DNA of 64,000 bases from NCBI GenBank assembly GCA_000149265.1, contig CH003106.1, positions 1,380,865 through 1,444,864 on the forward strand, given 5' to 3'. Positions 47,600 through 57,302 of the stretch are shown here, piece after piece. Below the pieces are notes generated by a model. That model worked only from the letters and a program-made list of their open reading frames with translations, searched no databases and was not told the DNA's origin. Numbering within the stretch: the first letter of the stretch is position 1; each line of letters starts with the position of its first letter. This stretch comes from Ciona savignyi. Its lineage: Eukaryota; Chordata; Ascidiacea; Phlebobranchia; Cionidae. A program made the position numbers and the translations under genes.

Positions 47600-48735
47600 G
47601 GGCGGGACGAGTATTTCGTCACTAACATGAAAGGGACGGGGTATTTCTTGAGCGGGACGAAGTATTTTCGTAACTAACATGAGAGGGACGGGGTATTTCT
47701 TGAACGGGACGAAGTATTTTCGTCACTAACATGAGAGGGACTGGCTATATCATGAGCGGGACGAAGTATTTTTGTCACTAACATGGGAGGGACGGGGTAT
47801 ATCATGAGCGGAACGAAGTATTTTCGTCTCTAACATGAGAGGGACGGGCTATATCATGAGCGGGACGAATTATTTTTGTCACTAACATGAGAGGGACGGA
47901 GTATATCATGAGCGGGACGAATTATTTTTGTCACTAACATGAGAGGGACGGGGTATATCATGAGGGGGACGAAGTATTTTTGTCACTAACATGAGAGGGA
48001 CGAGGTATTTCTTGAGCGCGGGACGAAGTATTTTCGTAACTAACATGAGAGGGACGGGGTATTTCTTGAACGGGACGAAGTATTTTCGTCACTAACATGA
48101 GAGGGACTGGCTATATCATGAGCGGGACGAAGTATTTTTGTCACTAACATGAGAGGGACGGGGTATATCATGAGCGGAACGAAGTATTTTCGTCTCTAAC
48201 ATGAGAGGGACGGGCTATATCATGAGCGGGACGAATTATTTTTGTCACTAACATGAGAGGGACGGAGTATATCATGAGCGGGACGAATTATTTTTGTCAC
48301 TAACATGAGAGGGACGGGGTATATCATGAGCGGGACGAAGTATTTTTGTCACTAACATGAGAGGGACGGGGTATTTCTTGAACGGGACGAAGTATTTTTG
48401 TCACTAACATGAGAGGGACGAGGTATTTCTTGAGCGCGGGACGAAGTATTTTCGTAACTAACATGAGAGGGACGGGGTATTTCTTGAACGGGACGAAGGA
48501 TTTTCGTCACTAAACATGAGAGGGACGGGGTATTTCTTGAGCGCGGGACGAAGTATTTTCGTAACTAACATGAGAGGGACGGGGTATTTCTTGAACGGGA
48601 CGAAGGATTTTCGTCACTAACATGAGAGGGACGGGGTATATCATGAGCGGGACGAAGTATTTTTGTCACTAACATGAGAGGGACGGAGTATATCATGAGC
48701 GGGACGGGGTATATCATGAGCGGGACGAAGATAAG
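47600..48735 (+). repeat. left terminal tandem array of the MULE
   Basis: About 22 units (by length) of a roughly 52-bp monomer reading gggacgaagtatttt, then cgtcactaacatgagag, then ggacggggtatttcttgagc. Each monomer is itself two related halves, gggacgaagtat and gggacggggtat. A block of seven monomers is repeated at an offset of 366 bp (for example ggctatatcatgagc after ggact at 47741 and 48107), a higher-order repeat. There is no coding frame. Confidence 0.9.
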
Positions 48736-48911
48736 CCAGTAGCTGATAAGCCAATACCACATTTAAATGCAGGGGAAGCTTATCTGTATAAAGGAAATTC
48801 TTACCGAGAGAGATTTGATTGTAATCGTGATCAGTACAGATTCATATACAAAGGAAAACATAAAAGGCTGATTTAGGGGTCCGGAGGCGATATTATCACA
48901 TAAAGGATCTC

Positions 48912-49181
48912 TTGGGGGAAAATCGAGAAACCTTAGATACATTTCAAAAACATGTATTTAGTAAATTAAACCAAGAAAAACATGGCAATGCACCATTGCC
49001 CTTGATTCATTATTTCGGAAATGCATCTGTCCACGCCGACCATCCTCACGGCAACGCGAAAAAGAAAACTGGTACGTTTTTCAGTGCAACCAAAGAATGT
49101 ATGACTGAAGTGGACGAAAAGATTAAAAGCGGGATTCCGCCGAAACAAGTTTACGACAATATGCAACTGGAAAAAAAGTAA
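48912..49181 (+). pseudogene. MULE transposase, N-terminal fragment
   Basis: An 89-residue frame ends in IPPKQVYDNMQLEKK, resembling the segment before the catalytic core of Mutator-like transposases. The frame breaks at a run of seven A (about 49170-49177). One frame over, the reading continues as KSKEPKHN into the next frame, which suggests a single-base slip. It could also be a separate small protein. Part of the transposon interior. Confidence 0.6.
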
Positions 49182-49197
49182 AGAGCCCAAGCACAAT

Positions 49198-50204
49198 ATG
49201 CCTGTGGACAGACCAAGAAACAAAAAAGTTTGTGAGAATTCAGCTTACAGGTTACGACAAATGCGCAACATTACAAATGGTGAGCTTTTTAGTTCGGTTG
49301 AGTACGCATTTCAGACAGGAAATTTAGTCCGGAAATTAAATGTGTATCCTGAAGTTGAGATTTACATCGCAGATGAAGCTGTTTTAAGGTTCGCCAAAGA
49401 GCTATTATGTTCATCTTCTGGTAGTGATCCGAAATGTAAACAAGTCCTTGGTTACGATACAACGTTTTCCATTGGTAAGTTTTACGTGTCTCCACTAATT
49501 TGTCGAAACACAGTGCTCGAAGGGGACCCAATCTTTCCCATTGTTTTTCTTATCCATGAACGTAAGTTTGAAAAGACACATAGAGATTTTTTCCTTGACG
49601 TGTTACCTCAGATTGGTCTAGCTCGTGACCTTTCACACATTCCAATCGTTACAGACCGGAAAAGGGCAATTGTGAACTCCCTTACCTCTTACTTTTCCGA
49701 CATACCTCTGATTTTTGTCATAATCACATCATAAGGGACGTGGAACTGTGGATAAAAAATCATGGAGGGACCAGAGATGACCGTAAGATTTTAAAAGATG
49801 ACGTAAGGATGCTACTTGCAGCTTCTTCTCCCGAGCTTTACCAAAAGAAACTCAATGTTTTGTCCTCAACGTGGACGCAGTCCTTCAAGAATTATTACAA
49901 TTCTTCCTTAAACGAGGACATAAAACAACATGCATGTCGATTTATAACCGACCGATATTCGGCTTTCGAAGGAATTAATGCAACTAATAACATTTCGGAA
50001 AGTTTTAATGCAGTACTAAAAGTCTCACTTGGAAATAAAGAACTTCCATTGGACTGCGCCATTTTAGGTCTTAAAAATGTTCGAGATATTTACATGTACG
50101 ATTTCCAACGCGCGAAAGCAGGCTATGGAAACTATCAATTAAAGAGCGAATTCAAGGACATGCATTGCAACCTGCACAATTTAAATTTACCAATCATCTA
50201 TTGA
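49198..50204 (+). pseudogene. MULE transposase catalytic region, frameshifted
   Basis: Two frames, 49198-49734 and 49740-50204, together cover the DDE core of a Mutator-type transposase. The first has LGYDTTFSIGKFYVSPLI (first Asp), PIFPIVFLIHERK and IPIVTDRKRAIVNS (second Asp). The second has the Glu-bearing block ATNNISESFNAVLK typical of MULEs. They are split by a one-base shift in a T run near 49712-49717. Reading across it restores the CHNHI block expected at this position. The core is thus recognisable but the present sequence cannot make a continuous protein. A sequencing or assembly slip is not excluded. Confidence 0.85.
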
Positions 50205-50886
50205 CAACATTGCTAAAGAAATTCGAGAGTGCGAAAATGTCAACAGGACAGTTGAAAAGGCTGCAAACTATCGTCTTTCGCAAAATGCAATGGCTGAATA
50301 CTGTGTCAAGAATGAAGGCTTTATTGGGTTTTCACCATCGACAGGCTCCTTTACGGTGGTCAGTCCATATCTCCGGAACATTCATTGTGTCAAATACTTT
50401 CCCAAACCGACATGCTCTTGTCCAAGCACGGGTTTGTGTTACCACATAATAGCTGCACGAAAAGCATTGCGTGATTCAAACGAAGACGATCTCGAAAATT
50501 ATTCACTTTCAGTAATGTGCCGCCGAGGAAGAGGCAGGGAAAGAAAATCGGGAACAAAAAGACCTCGCCCAAAAGATTTGGACCCTGATTACAAAGTTAA
50601 TCCAGCACCAGATTCGTTAAATCCAATCGACCGCAAACATTTTCCAAAAACTTCAACACCAATTCAAACAATTGTCTCTTCAAAATTAGCAGATGTGGCC
50701 AACTTGACTGACCTTGACGATTACGTTATGGAAGTGGAACCAGACTCAAAATCATATCACATCCTTGCATATAGTGGCGAAACAAGCACGCATCCGCAGT
50801 TAGAAATTGGTTATCCGTGGTTACACAATACACTGACAGTAAAATCTCACCAAATTCCCAAGCCTCGTTGGGAAAAACTGGCTTGA
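50191..50886 (+). pseudogene. MULE transposase C-terminal part with SWIM zinc finger
   Basis: This open frame overlaps the previous one in another phase (a further small indel near 50184-50204). It contains FTVVSPYLRNIHCVKYFPKP followed by the SWIM finger CSCPSTGLCYHIIAA (CxC...CxH), standard in MULE transposases after the DDE core. A basic stretch, RRGRGRERKSGTKRPRPK, follows and could bind DNA or act as a nuclear signal. The rest resembles a linker to the protease-like domain (WLDD in the next phase). Confidence 0.82.
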
Positions 50887-51436
50887 TGATTCAACAATAG
50901 AATCAGCGATCAATAGAATAATCTCCAAATCTTTGCTGTGTGTCAATCTGTTATTCTTCGAAAGTTACCTGTATTGGTGTTCAAAATAGGGCAAATCAGA
51001 AACAATTGCAACATTTTTGTGCAATTCATCTGCTTTAAATTATGACCATTTTCTTTTTCTGATTAATCCCGGTGGACATTGGCTTCTGGCACTGGCCGAC
51101 ATAGAAGAAAAATCTCTCACTCTGCTCGACTCACTAAAACAAGACGAAACAAAAATAATGGATTTGGCTAAACCCATTCTCAAAATTATTAAAGCGAGTT
51201 TTACTTTAGCTAACATTGTTTTTGAAATTTCAGAGTGGACGATACGTACTTGTAGCAATGCAATAACTCAAACAAACACCTACGACTACGGAGTTTATGC
51301 AATTGTTAGTGCATATTGCCTAACCAACAAAGTGCCACAACCCCGAGAATGCCCAACATTTCCATGCAGGCAATGGATAGGACAAATAATACAAAATGAA
51401 AAAGAGCCCATACACTTCGCACCAAAACCAAATTGA
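50880..51436 (+). pseudogene. Ulp1/C48-like protease domain, catalytic Cys replaced
   Basis: A fragment WLDDSTIESAINRIISKS at about 50878-50931, one phase from the SWIM frame, looks like the start of a Ulp1 domain. The frame 51017-51436 supplies NPGGHWLLALADIEEKSLTLLDSL (His and Asp of the triad) and NTYDYGVYAIVSAYC, where the usual DCGVY nucleophile Cys is Tyr. A protease with this change should be inactive. Ulp1-type domains remove SUMO-like modifiers and are known as passengers or fusions in some plant MULEs (Kaonashi type). At least one frame break separates the two pieces. Confidence 0.68.
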
Positions 51437-51707
51437 TTCCGCGAAGTACACAGTTAAACCAATTTGGGAGGAAAAGTTTAATTGCTCTTCAATAAACAAG
51501 GCGGAGTGTGTATTTATTGACATTATACATTTCTCAAATGCCCAGAATGAAAACTGGAACGAATGCTGTGCACCACAATTTACAAAAAACAAACAATTTG
51601 AAAAACAAATATTTTGTGTTAAGTGCCGCCAATGGAACCACTCCACATGTACCTCTCTGAAAAATAATCACAATAGTTCTTACTTCGTTTGTTCAATTTG
51701 TCAATAA
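51396..51707 (+). pseudogene. PHD-like zinc finger fragment of the MULE
   Basis: A frame of up to 103 residues, overlapping the end of the Ulp1-like frame in another phase. Its last half has a Cys/His spacing NECCAPQF, then IFCVKCRQWNHSTCTSL and SSYFVCSIC, which fits a PHD finger (treble Cys pairs with WxH..C). It ends at TAA just before the right terminal array. Probably the C-terminus of the same polyprotein before frame breaks arose. PHD fingers bind histone tails, so a chromatin-targeting role is inference. Confidence 0.65.
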
Positions 51708-51864
51708 AGGACAAACATTTCTTTTTTAAATAACATTTCTTTTCATATTGCAAAATATTTTCGTTGTTTCACATTACACAAGACCAAATAAAAAACAGTT
51801 ACATTATACATTAGCAATATTACAACTACTATAAATCCCGATATGACCTATCTTTATTGTAAAT
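51708..51864. other. 3' spacer of the MULE interior
   Basis: A short AT-rich stretch between the last coding fragment and the right terminal array. Possible AATAAA-type signals (aataaa) occur on the plus strand near 51788 and 51843. Confidence 0.4.
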
Positions 51865-52520
51865 AAAATACTTCGCCCCGCTCGTGATATACTTTGTCCC
51901 GCTCATGTTATTGACGAAATTACTTCGTCCCACTCGAGAAATACTTCGTCCTCTTATGATTTACCCCGCCCCGCTCAAGTAATTGACAAAATACTTCGTC
52001 CCGCTCATGTTAGTGACGAAAATACCTTACCCCGTTCAAGAAATACCCCGTCCCTCTCATGTTAGTGACAAAAATACTTCGTCCCGCTCAAGAAATACCC
52101 CGCCCCTCTCATGTTAGTGACGAAATTACTTCGTCCCGGTCAAGAAATACCCCGCCCCTCTCATGTTAGTGACGAAATTACTTCGTCGCGGTCATGATAT
52201 ACCCCGCCCCGCTCATGTTAGTGACAAAAATACTTCGTCCCGCTTATGATAAACCCCGTCCCTCTCGTGTTAGTGACGAAAATACTTCGTCCCGCTCATG
52301 ATATACCCCGTCCCTCTCATGTTAGTGACGAAAATACTTCGTCCCGCTCAAGAAATACCCCGCCCCTCTCATGTTAGTGACGAAATTACTTCGTCGCGGT
52401 CATGATATACCCCGCCCCGCTCATGTTAGTGACAAAAATACTTCGTCCCGCTCAAGAAATACCCCGTCCCTTACATGTTAGTGACGAAATACTCGTCCCG
52501 CCCATGAAATAACCGTCCCG
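51865..52520 (-). repeat. right terminal tandem array of the MULE
   Basis: Reverse-complement copies of the left monomer (acttcgtcccgctcatg, then gaaataccccgtccctctc), about 12-13 units by length. It is clearly shorter than the left array, and units are more variable at the inner edge (51865-51975). Confidence 0.9.
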
Positions 52521-52602
52521 CAGAATAATGTGTTGTCCCGCCCCGCTGTCCCGCAGAATAGTGTGTTGTCCCGCCCCGCTGTCCCGCAGATTAGTGAGGC
52601 CC
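52521..52602 (-). repeat. right tip of the MULE with duplicated terminal unit
   Basis: The motif gtgttgtcccgccccgctgt plus cccgcaga appears twice in a row here (36-bp period), whereas the left tip carries it once (47540-47575 in inverse). The two tips are otherwise exact mirror images over more than 30 bp. Confidence 0.8.
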
Positions 52603-52610
52603 CTTCTTTT
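52603..52610 (+). repeat. target site duplication, right
   Basis: cttctttt lies directly outside the right tip and is identical to 47526-47533. Confidence 0.85.
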
Positions 52611-53110
52611 ACCTAGAAATATAAAACGCGGAAAAACGGAAGATGGATGTAAAAAGTTAAAACCCTTACAAGGGGGTAAAGTTCCAAAAAGGACCCGATT
52701 TTTGATTGTGCATCTGCTAGCTGTTTTGTTAGGATAAAGTTACCGATGTAGGGAGGGGTATCAGATCAAAATTTAAGTACAAATTTTTACTTAAAAAATT
52801 ATTTTCATACATTATTAGATCAAAACTCAATAGGGTAGTGTGTTCCAAGCATGGACTGCAATAGATGTATCTTTAAAAAAAATAAGATGGTTTTCCTTTA
52901 AAATGCAATTAAAGAATCAATATTTGCTGACTTATATTACTTAAAATAGCCTTAGCAATATTGTCTTCATTAATTTAGATTTTCCATACCTCGATGTATT
53001 TAACACTTTGTAAATCACTGTTATATATTCATTATGCATTTTATTTGTTTTCTTTTTAGGTTTTTGTTAAAGTTATTTGTCACTGTAATGTTTTTGCATA
53101 ATTTTTTGGG

Positions 53111-53340
53111 TGCTTCTAAATACTACAGGACCGCGTGGACCGCTTGGAGCGCTTGGATCACTTAGATTGCTATGGAAAGTAATTCTAACCCTGTCCCAAA
53201 CGCTAATCTCCACCCCAGAACTAACTTTAACCCCAACCCTAACATTATCATGGCTTTTGTAATTACGAAGTATAGTAAGCGATCCAAGCGCTTCAAGCGA
53301 TTTAAGCGCTCCAAGCGGTCCTGTAGTATTTAGAGGTACC
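53111..53340. mobile_element. MITE, cctctaa family, in right duplication arm
   Basis: Inverted counterpart of 46748-46986 with the same ends (ttctaaatactacagga / tcctgtagtatttagag). It arrived by segmental duplication rather than by independent insertion, since the flanks match too. Confidence 0.75.
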
Positions 53341-53688
53341 GCAATTTTTTCACACTGCTATTCTGTTTATTTCTTTATTTTTATATTTTAATTTACATTT
53401 ATCATACGGTGGCACCTGCTTCGATAACCGCATGGTTTTTCGGTGTCTCCTTGTTAAACTTCAGTTTAATTTATTTTCGTATTGTTATTTATTGTTTCTG
53501 TGTGTTTAACAAATAAAATATGTTTTTGTTTTGGTATACATATGTATATGACATGTATTTTTAAATTGTTGGTTATAAACGCTGCAGCGAAAGAAACAAA
53601 AATAAAAATTGTATTGTATGTTTGATTGATTGATTACATCATAAAAGTTATTGTTTCAGATATTTGTTATATACCTTAAGGTGTAATT

Positions 53689-54018
53689 ATGGAAAATATT
53701 AATGATAAAGAAGTCGTTGAAACATTAACTTGTTCTGCCCCGATTAATATTGCAATAATTAAGTATTGGGGCAAATCAAGTGAAATTGACAACATACCCC
53801 TCAATTCGTCATTCAGCTTAATATTGAATTTAAAAGATTTATCCACCACGACCTCAGTAATGTCTTCCCCAAATTACGAAAAAGATAAGGTTTTTATAAA
53901 CAATGAATGGCAGGATATTTCAAGTAACCCAAGGCTGAGTATTTGCTTTGAAGAAATCCGTCGACTTGCCAGAAAGGAAATAATAAAGGAAAATGCTGAG
54001 AAAACTATAAGATTGTAA
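53689..54018 (+). pseudogene. 5'-truncated inverted copy of MVD
   Basis: It reproduces the start of MVD from the ATG with a handful of substitutions (for example MENINDKEV versus MENIYDQEV). It departs from the parent after about residue 103, adding a short tail (KTIRL) and stop. The 5' untranslated and promoter sequence is also copied, so transcription is possible. The product would lack the ATP loop and catalytic Asp and cannot be an active decarboxylase. It faces the intact gene, so its transcript would not be antisense to MVD unless read through the central transposon. Confidence 0.9.
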
Positions 54019-54150
54019 GTTGTAACTTACCTACTGTTAGGCCAACACATTATTCCACTGGGTTTAGGCGATATTTGCGAGTGTTTTGACCTACAACACA
54101 CCCACACTTAGAGCTGATGCCCTGTCCCATTGAGCTATGTGAACGAACAA
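54018..54150 (-). repeat. copied fragment of alternative-head SINE
   Basis: The inverse of 44036-44160: the box motifs ttgagctatgtgaacg and gtgttttgacctaca are visible. It lies directly at the deletion junction after the MVD fragment. Confidence 0.6.
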
Positions 54151-54329
54151 ATCGTTCAATTAACTACTAATTTGTGAAATTTTGTTAAAAATCCAGAAAA
54201 AATAAACCGAAAATGGTTAATTTCATAGTCTTAATTTTATTAAGTATTTTGAATAAAAAAGATTCTTCACTTTTAGTACCGGTATACATATTTAACAACA
54301 CACCAGAAATATACATCACGTTTTTCTAG

Positions 54330-54470
54330 TTTTCCTGGTGGTGGTGTAAATCAAAGCGATAAGGATGTCACACACGCAGCATTGCGAGAAATATAGGAAG
54401 AAATTGGATTTCCACGGGAAAAAGTTGATGTTTGGACAACACTTCCTCCACTATTCAATCAAGTAAGAGT
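54330..54470 (+). pseudogene. NUDT8: copied NUDT8 exon 2 with nonsense mutation
   Basis: The exon is preceded by the same ttctag acceptor and followed by gtaagag. Its reading matches FPGGGVNQSDKDVT and later VWTTLPPLFNQ. In the Nudix box, the RETEE codons are changed so that the frame reads RE-Ile-stop. The essential Nudix Glu residues are lost, so this is dead coding sequence carried by the segmental duplication. Confidence 0.88.
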
Positions 54471-54536
54471 ACCGGTATAGCCTTGGAACAAATTTGTAAA
54501 AAACATCAATTCTCTGTGACACATGTTGGATGATAT

Positions 54537-54775
54537 ATGATATTCATGTTCATCCCTGTGAATGAAAAAACCATAGGGGTTAACACACTGGCAATCGTCA
54601 GATCCCCTTGCGCCCACCGTTGGATTACCGGAGCTATTACAGTGTGTTGTGTATGATTTATGTTACTCTAATTGGTAGAACCCATTAATTTGATGAAATC
54701 AAGCAATAAGTGCCATTCCCAAGGACAACACCGTCCAATTAGCGACCAGTTTCGTAGCTGACTGATAGGCACGCA
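54537..54775 (-). repeat. SINE family 1 copy, duplicated from NUDT8 intron
   Basis: The inverse of 43405-43600, but it retains a longer body end (ggatgatatatgatattcatg, ggggttaacacactggcaat). The copy in the left arm has degraded there, so the right arm keeps the more ancestral form. Confidence 0.7.
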
Positions 54776-56112
54776 CTAACTACTATAAAATATTATATGC
54801 AACCAAACCTAGGACAATTGGCAATCTAAAGATACTGTGTGACTGAATAAAACCATGCTTGTTATCTTTAAAATATGAATAAAGGCGAACATGAAATATT
54901 TCGGTATATATCTCAGATTGTGAACATACGGTAGACTATACATCAATTGTAATTGTTTAGTGCGAGGGTTATCTTTTGAATGCAATGTGTGGCCAATTTG
55001 ATATCAATATCATGATAAAAGCAACGTCTTGTGACAACCATTGCTCAACCATTGCTTAGTTAACTACCTTGATTAAATGCCAGTAGTTAAGACTGTTCAT
55101 TTGCATGTTTTACGAATTTTAAGACTGTACATTTTGTGCGGCGTGGATTATTAGCTAATAATATGATTTCGATTCGTAATTGCTATACTAATCTAAATAC
55201 AGAAGTTTTTTGTTAAACGAAATTATAAATGCAAATAAAAAGGTTTATAAAAAATACAACAGAGCGCGGTTGGTTTAATAAATAGCTTAAAAGATATTAA
55301 GATTCAATTAATGTATATTTGCATGCCAAATTTTTTCTATACCAGATTATTAATGACCAATGTTACAAATAGGTAAACTATCTTCCTGCACTAGTCGTTT
55401 ACATGTATAAGAACTGGAAGAATGTGGCCCCTTGCTCAATTGTTACAACAAGAATTAAACTGTAGCGACCTGGCCAAACCTACGTTCTCAATACTCGCAC
55501 ATTGTTTTTTAACTTAACCAGGGGCCAAAGCATGGTAAAGTTTACCGTTCCATGTCTGTAGAAGACCTATAGTACGTTCAATGCTATGTTGTATCATAGT
55601 AAATGCACCATTAAGGTGACAAATTTTCCATTATTTCTCACTTTCATGTTTTATGATAGTTTACCAGTTCTGTTCAATTGATTTTAAAACTTTTAGTTTT
55701 GCCAGGCATACTTACAAACTGTAATAAACATATCCTGTTTTTCTCTCTTACTGGAAACTTTAATCGACACTTCCCACTACATATGTTGGATCTTTTCGAA
55801 GTAAAATTTGTAAAAGCAAAATGTGAGTAAGATCGCAGCAAAGCGTATGCAGGATTGCAGCAAATCGTATGTGTTGCCTACCAACTTCCTTGCTTCATTG
55901 ACTTCAAAAAGGGCCAATATGAATTTCTCAAATGGGCACTTATTACCTTGTGTACGAAATTTGCTATGTGGATTCTACTGCCGACAAATATTAAATTCAT
56001 TTTTGGTAGCCTCGAAGCATCAGGAATGTTTCCATTGTATCGTTTTTTTGTGCGCTTTTTTCTTTAAGAAAATAATATGAATTAGAGGTGCCGTCATAAA
56101 AATTATGAACCC

Positions 56113-56232
56113 ATAAGAGGACAGGATAAGGTATTCATGTTTATCCCCGTAGGTTTGAACACCAAGGAAGTTAACTCACAGAAATCTTCAGATCACGTCG
56201 CGCCCACCATCGGGTTACCGGAGCTATTGCAG
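56113..56232 (-). repeat. SINE family 1 fragment
   Basis: Tail and body part: gataaggtattcatg, aggaagttaactcacag, ccaccatcgggttaccgg. It mirrors part of the SINE at 59290-59560 at the outer arm boundary. Confidence 0.65.
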
Positions 56233-57059
56233 CTACCTTGAACACAAACATTTTTGTTCAAATTATTAAACCACTTAGTTCAGGCATTATTTGCTAGTTG
56301 GCCCACTCTACATATGCTTGCTGACATTTAATGAAGGTAGTTAACTAAGCAAATGGTACATAGCAATTGCTATGGTTGTCACACGACGTTGCTTTTATCA
56401 AGATATTGATATCAAATTGGCCACACATTGCATTCAAAAGATAACCCTCGCACTAAACATTACAATTGATGTATAGTCTACCGTATGTTCACAATCTGAG
56501 ATATTTACCGAAATATTTCATGTTCGCTTTTATTCATTTTTTAAAGATAACAAGCATGGTTCTATGTAAAAGACTTGTTGTAATTGTACTGAATGCAACA
56601 TTAATGTAAAACATTTTTTCATGATATATTACTTTCATATTTTATTATAAATTTACCAGTTCTGTGCGATGTATTGAAACTTAATTTTCGCTAAGCAAAA
56701 TTGCAAACTGTAATCAACACATTGTTTTTCATCTCTTCAAACTGTTCGAAGTGGAATGTCTCCAATACAGTACGGAAATGATTAAACACGCCTGCTTGAG
56801 AGGCAATATAATCTTTATAAAAACAAATATGATAGGACACCATCTTTTAAACGCGATTGCTGCCCCTAGTTATGATTATTGCAGTAACAATATCATAGGT
56901 TAAAAACAAATGAGTAAAATGTGTTATGTGAATCCTATTACCGACAAATATTAAATTTATTTTTAGTAGCCTAAAGCATCAGAAATGCTCCCAGTGTATC
57001 TTTTTTCCATAAGAAAATAATATGAATTATAGGTGCCGTCATAAAAATTATGAACCCAT

Positions 57060-57302
57060 CATAGGATAGGATAATATATTCATGTTTATCCCTGTAAGTG
57101 GGAAAACGGACAATCTTCAGATCACGTCGCGCCCACCATCGGGTTACCGGAGATATTTTTGTGTGTTGTCTATGATTCATGTTCCCTCAATTTAGTAAAA
57201 CCCATTTTTCCGCTAGGTTCAGGCAATGTATGTTAAGTTGCCTTGCCCAAGGACACAACCATCTAGCTAGTGACCAGTTTCGAATCTGAACACTTCGGCT
57301 AA
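57060..57302 (-). repeat. SINE family 1 copy in the centre of foldback copy 1
   Basis: It lies between inverted arms. It lacks about 20 bp (caatggagttaaatca-type) present in the sister copy at 58535-58803, showing a small deletion after duplication. Confidence 0.7.

Larger units (their letters stand above)
47534..52602 (+). mobile_element. foldback-type MULE transposon with tandem-repeat inverted termini
   Basis: A 5,069-bp element has mirror-image tips gggcctcactaatctgcggg and cccgcagattagtgaggccc and an 8-bp flanking duplication, cttctttt. Each terminal inverted repeat is dominated by an array of a roughly 52-bp unit: 47600-48735 on the left, and the reverse complement at 51865-52520 on the right. 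The roughly 3.1-kb interior reads rightward through fragments of a Mutator-like transposase, a SWIM zinc finger, a Ulp1-like domain and a PHD-like finger, with several frame breaks. Mutator-like elements usually make 8-10-bp duplications, which fits. Tandem-repeat termini are the defining trait of foldback elements. The element inserted into the spacer of an inverted duplication of the MVD-NUDT8 region. Confidence 0.88.
52713..54848 (+). repeat. right arm of the inverted duplication
   Basis: An inverted copy of the left arm (43290-47397). Going rightward it matches the MVD upstream region, the MVD start, then, after a deletion junction near 54000-54020, the NUDT8 intron 1 / exon 2 / intron 2 region. 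About 2 kb of left-arm sequence (roughly 44185-46170, most of MVD and NUDT8 exon 1) is missing. Homology ends near 54848. Confidence 0.85.

Noticed and set aside
47600-48735. CRISPR-like or satellite array
   Set aside because: Repeats are contiguous without unique spacers, the inverse array occurs at 51865-52520, and both belong to transposon termini in a eukaryotic genome.
48565-48762. ORF with PLMIYPVPLMIYSV-type repeats
   Set aside because: It is a reading of the transposon's terminal array, not a gene.
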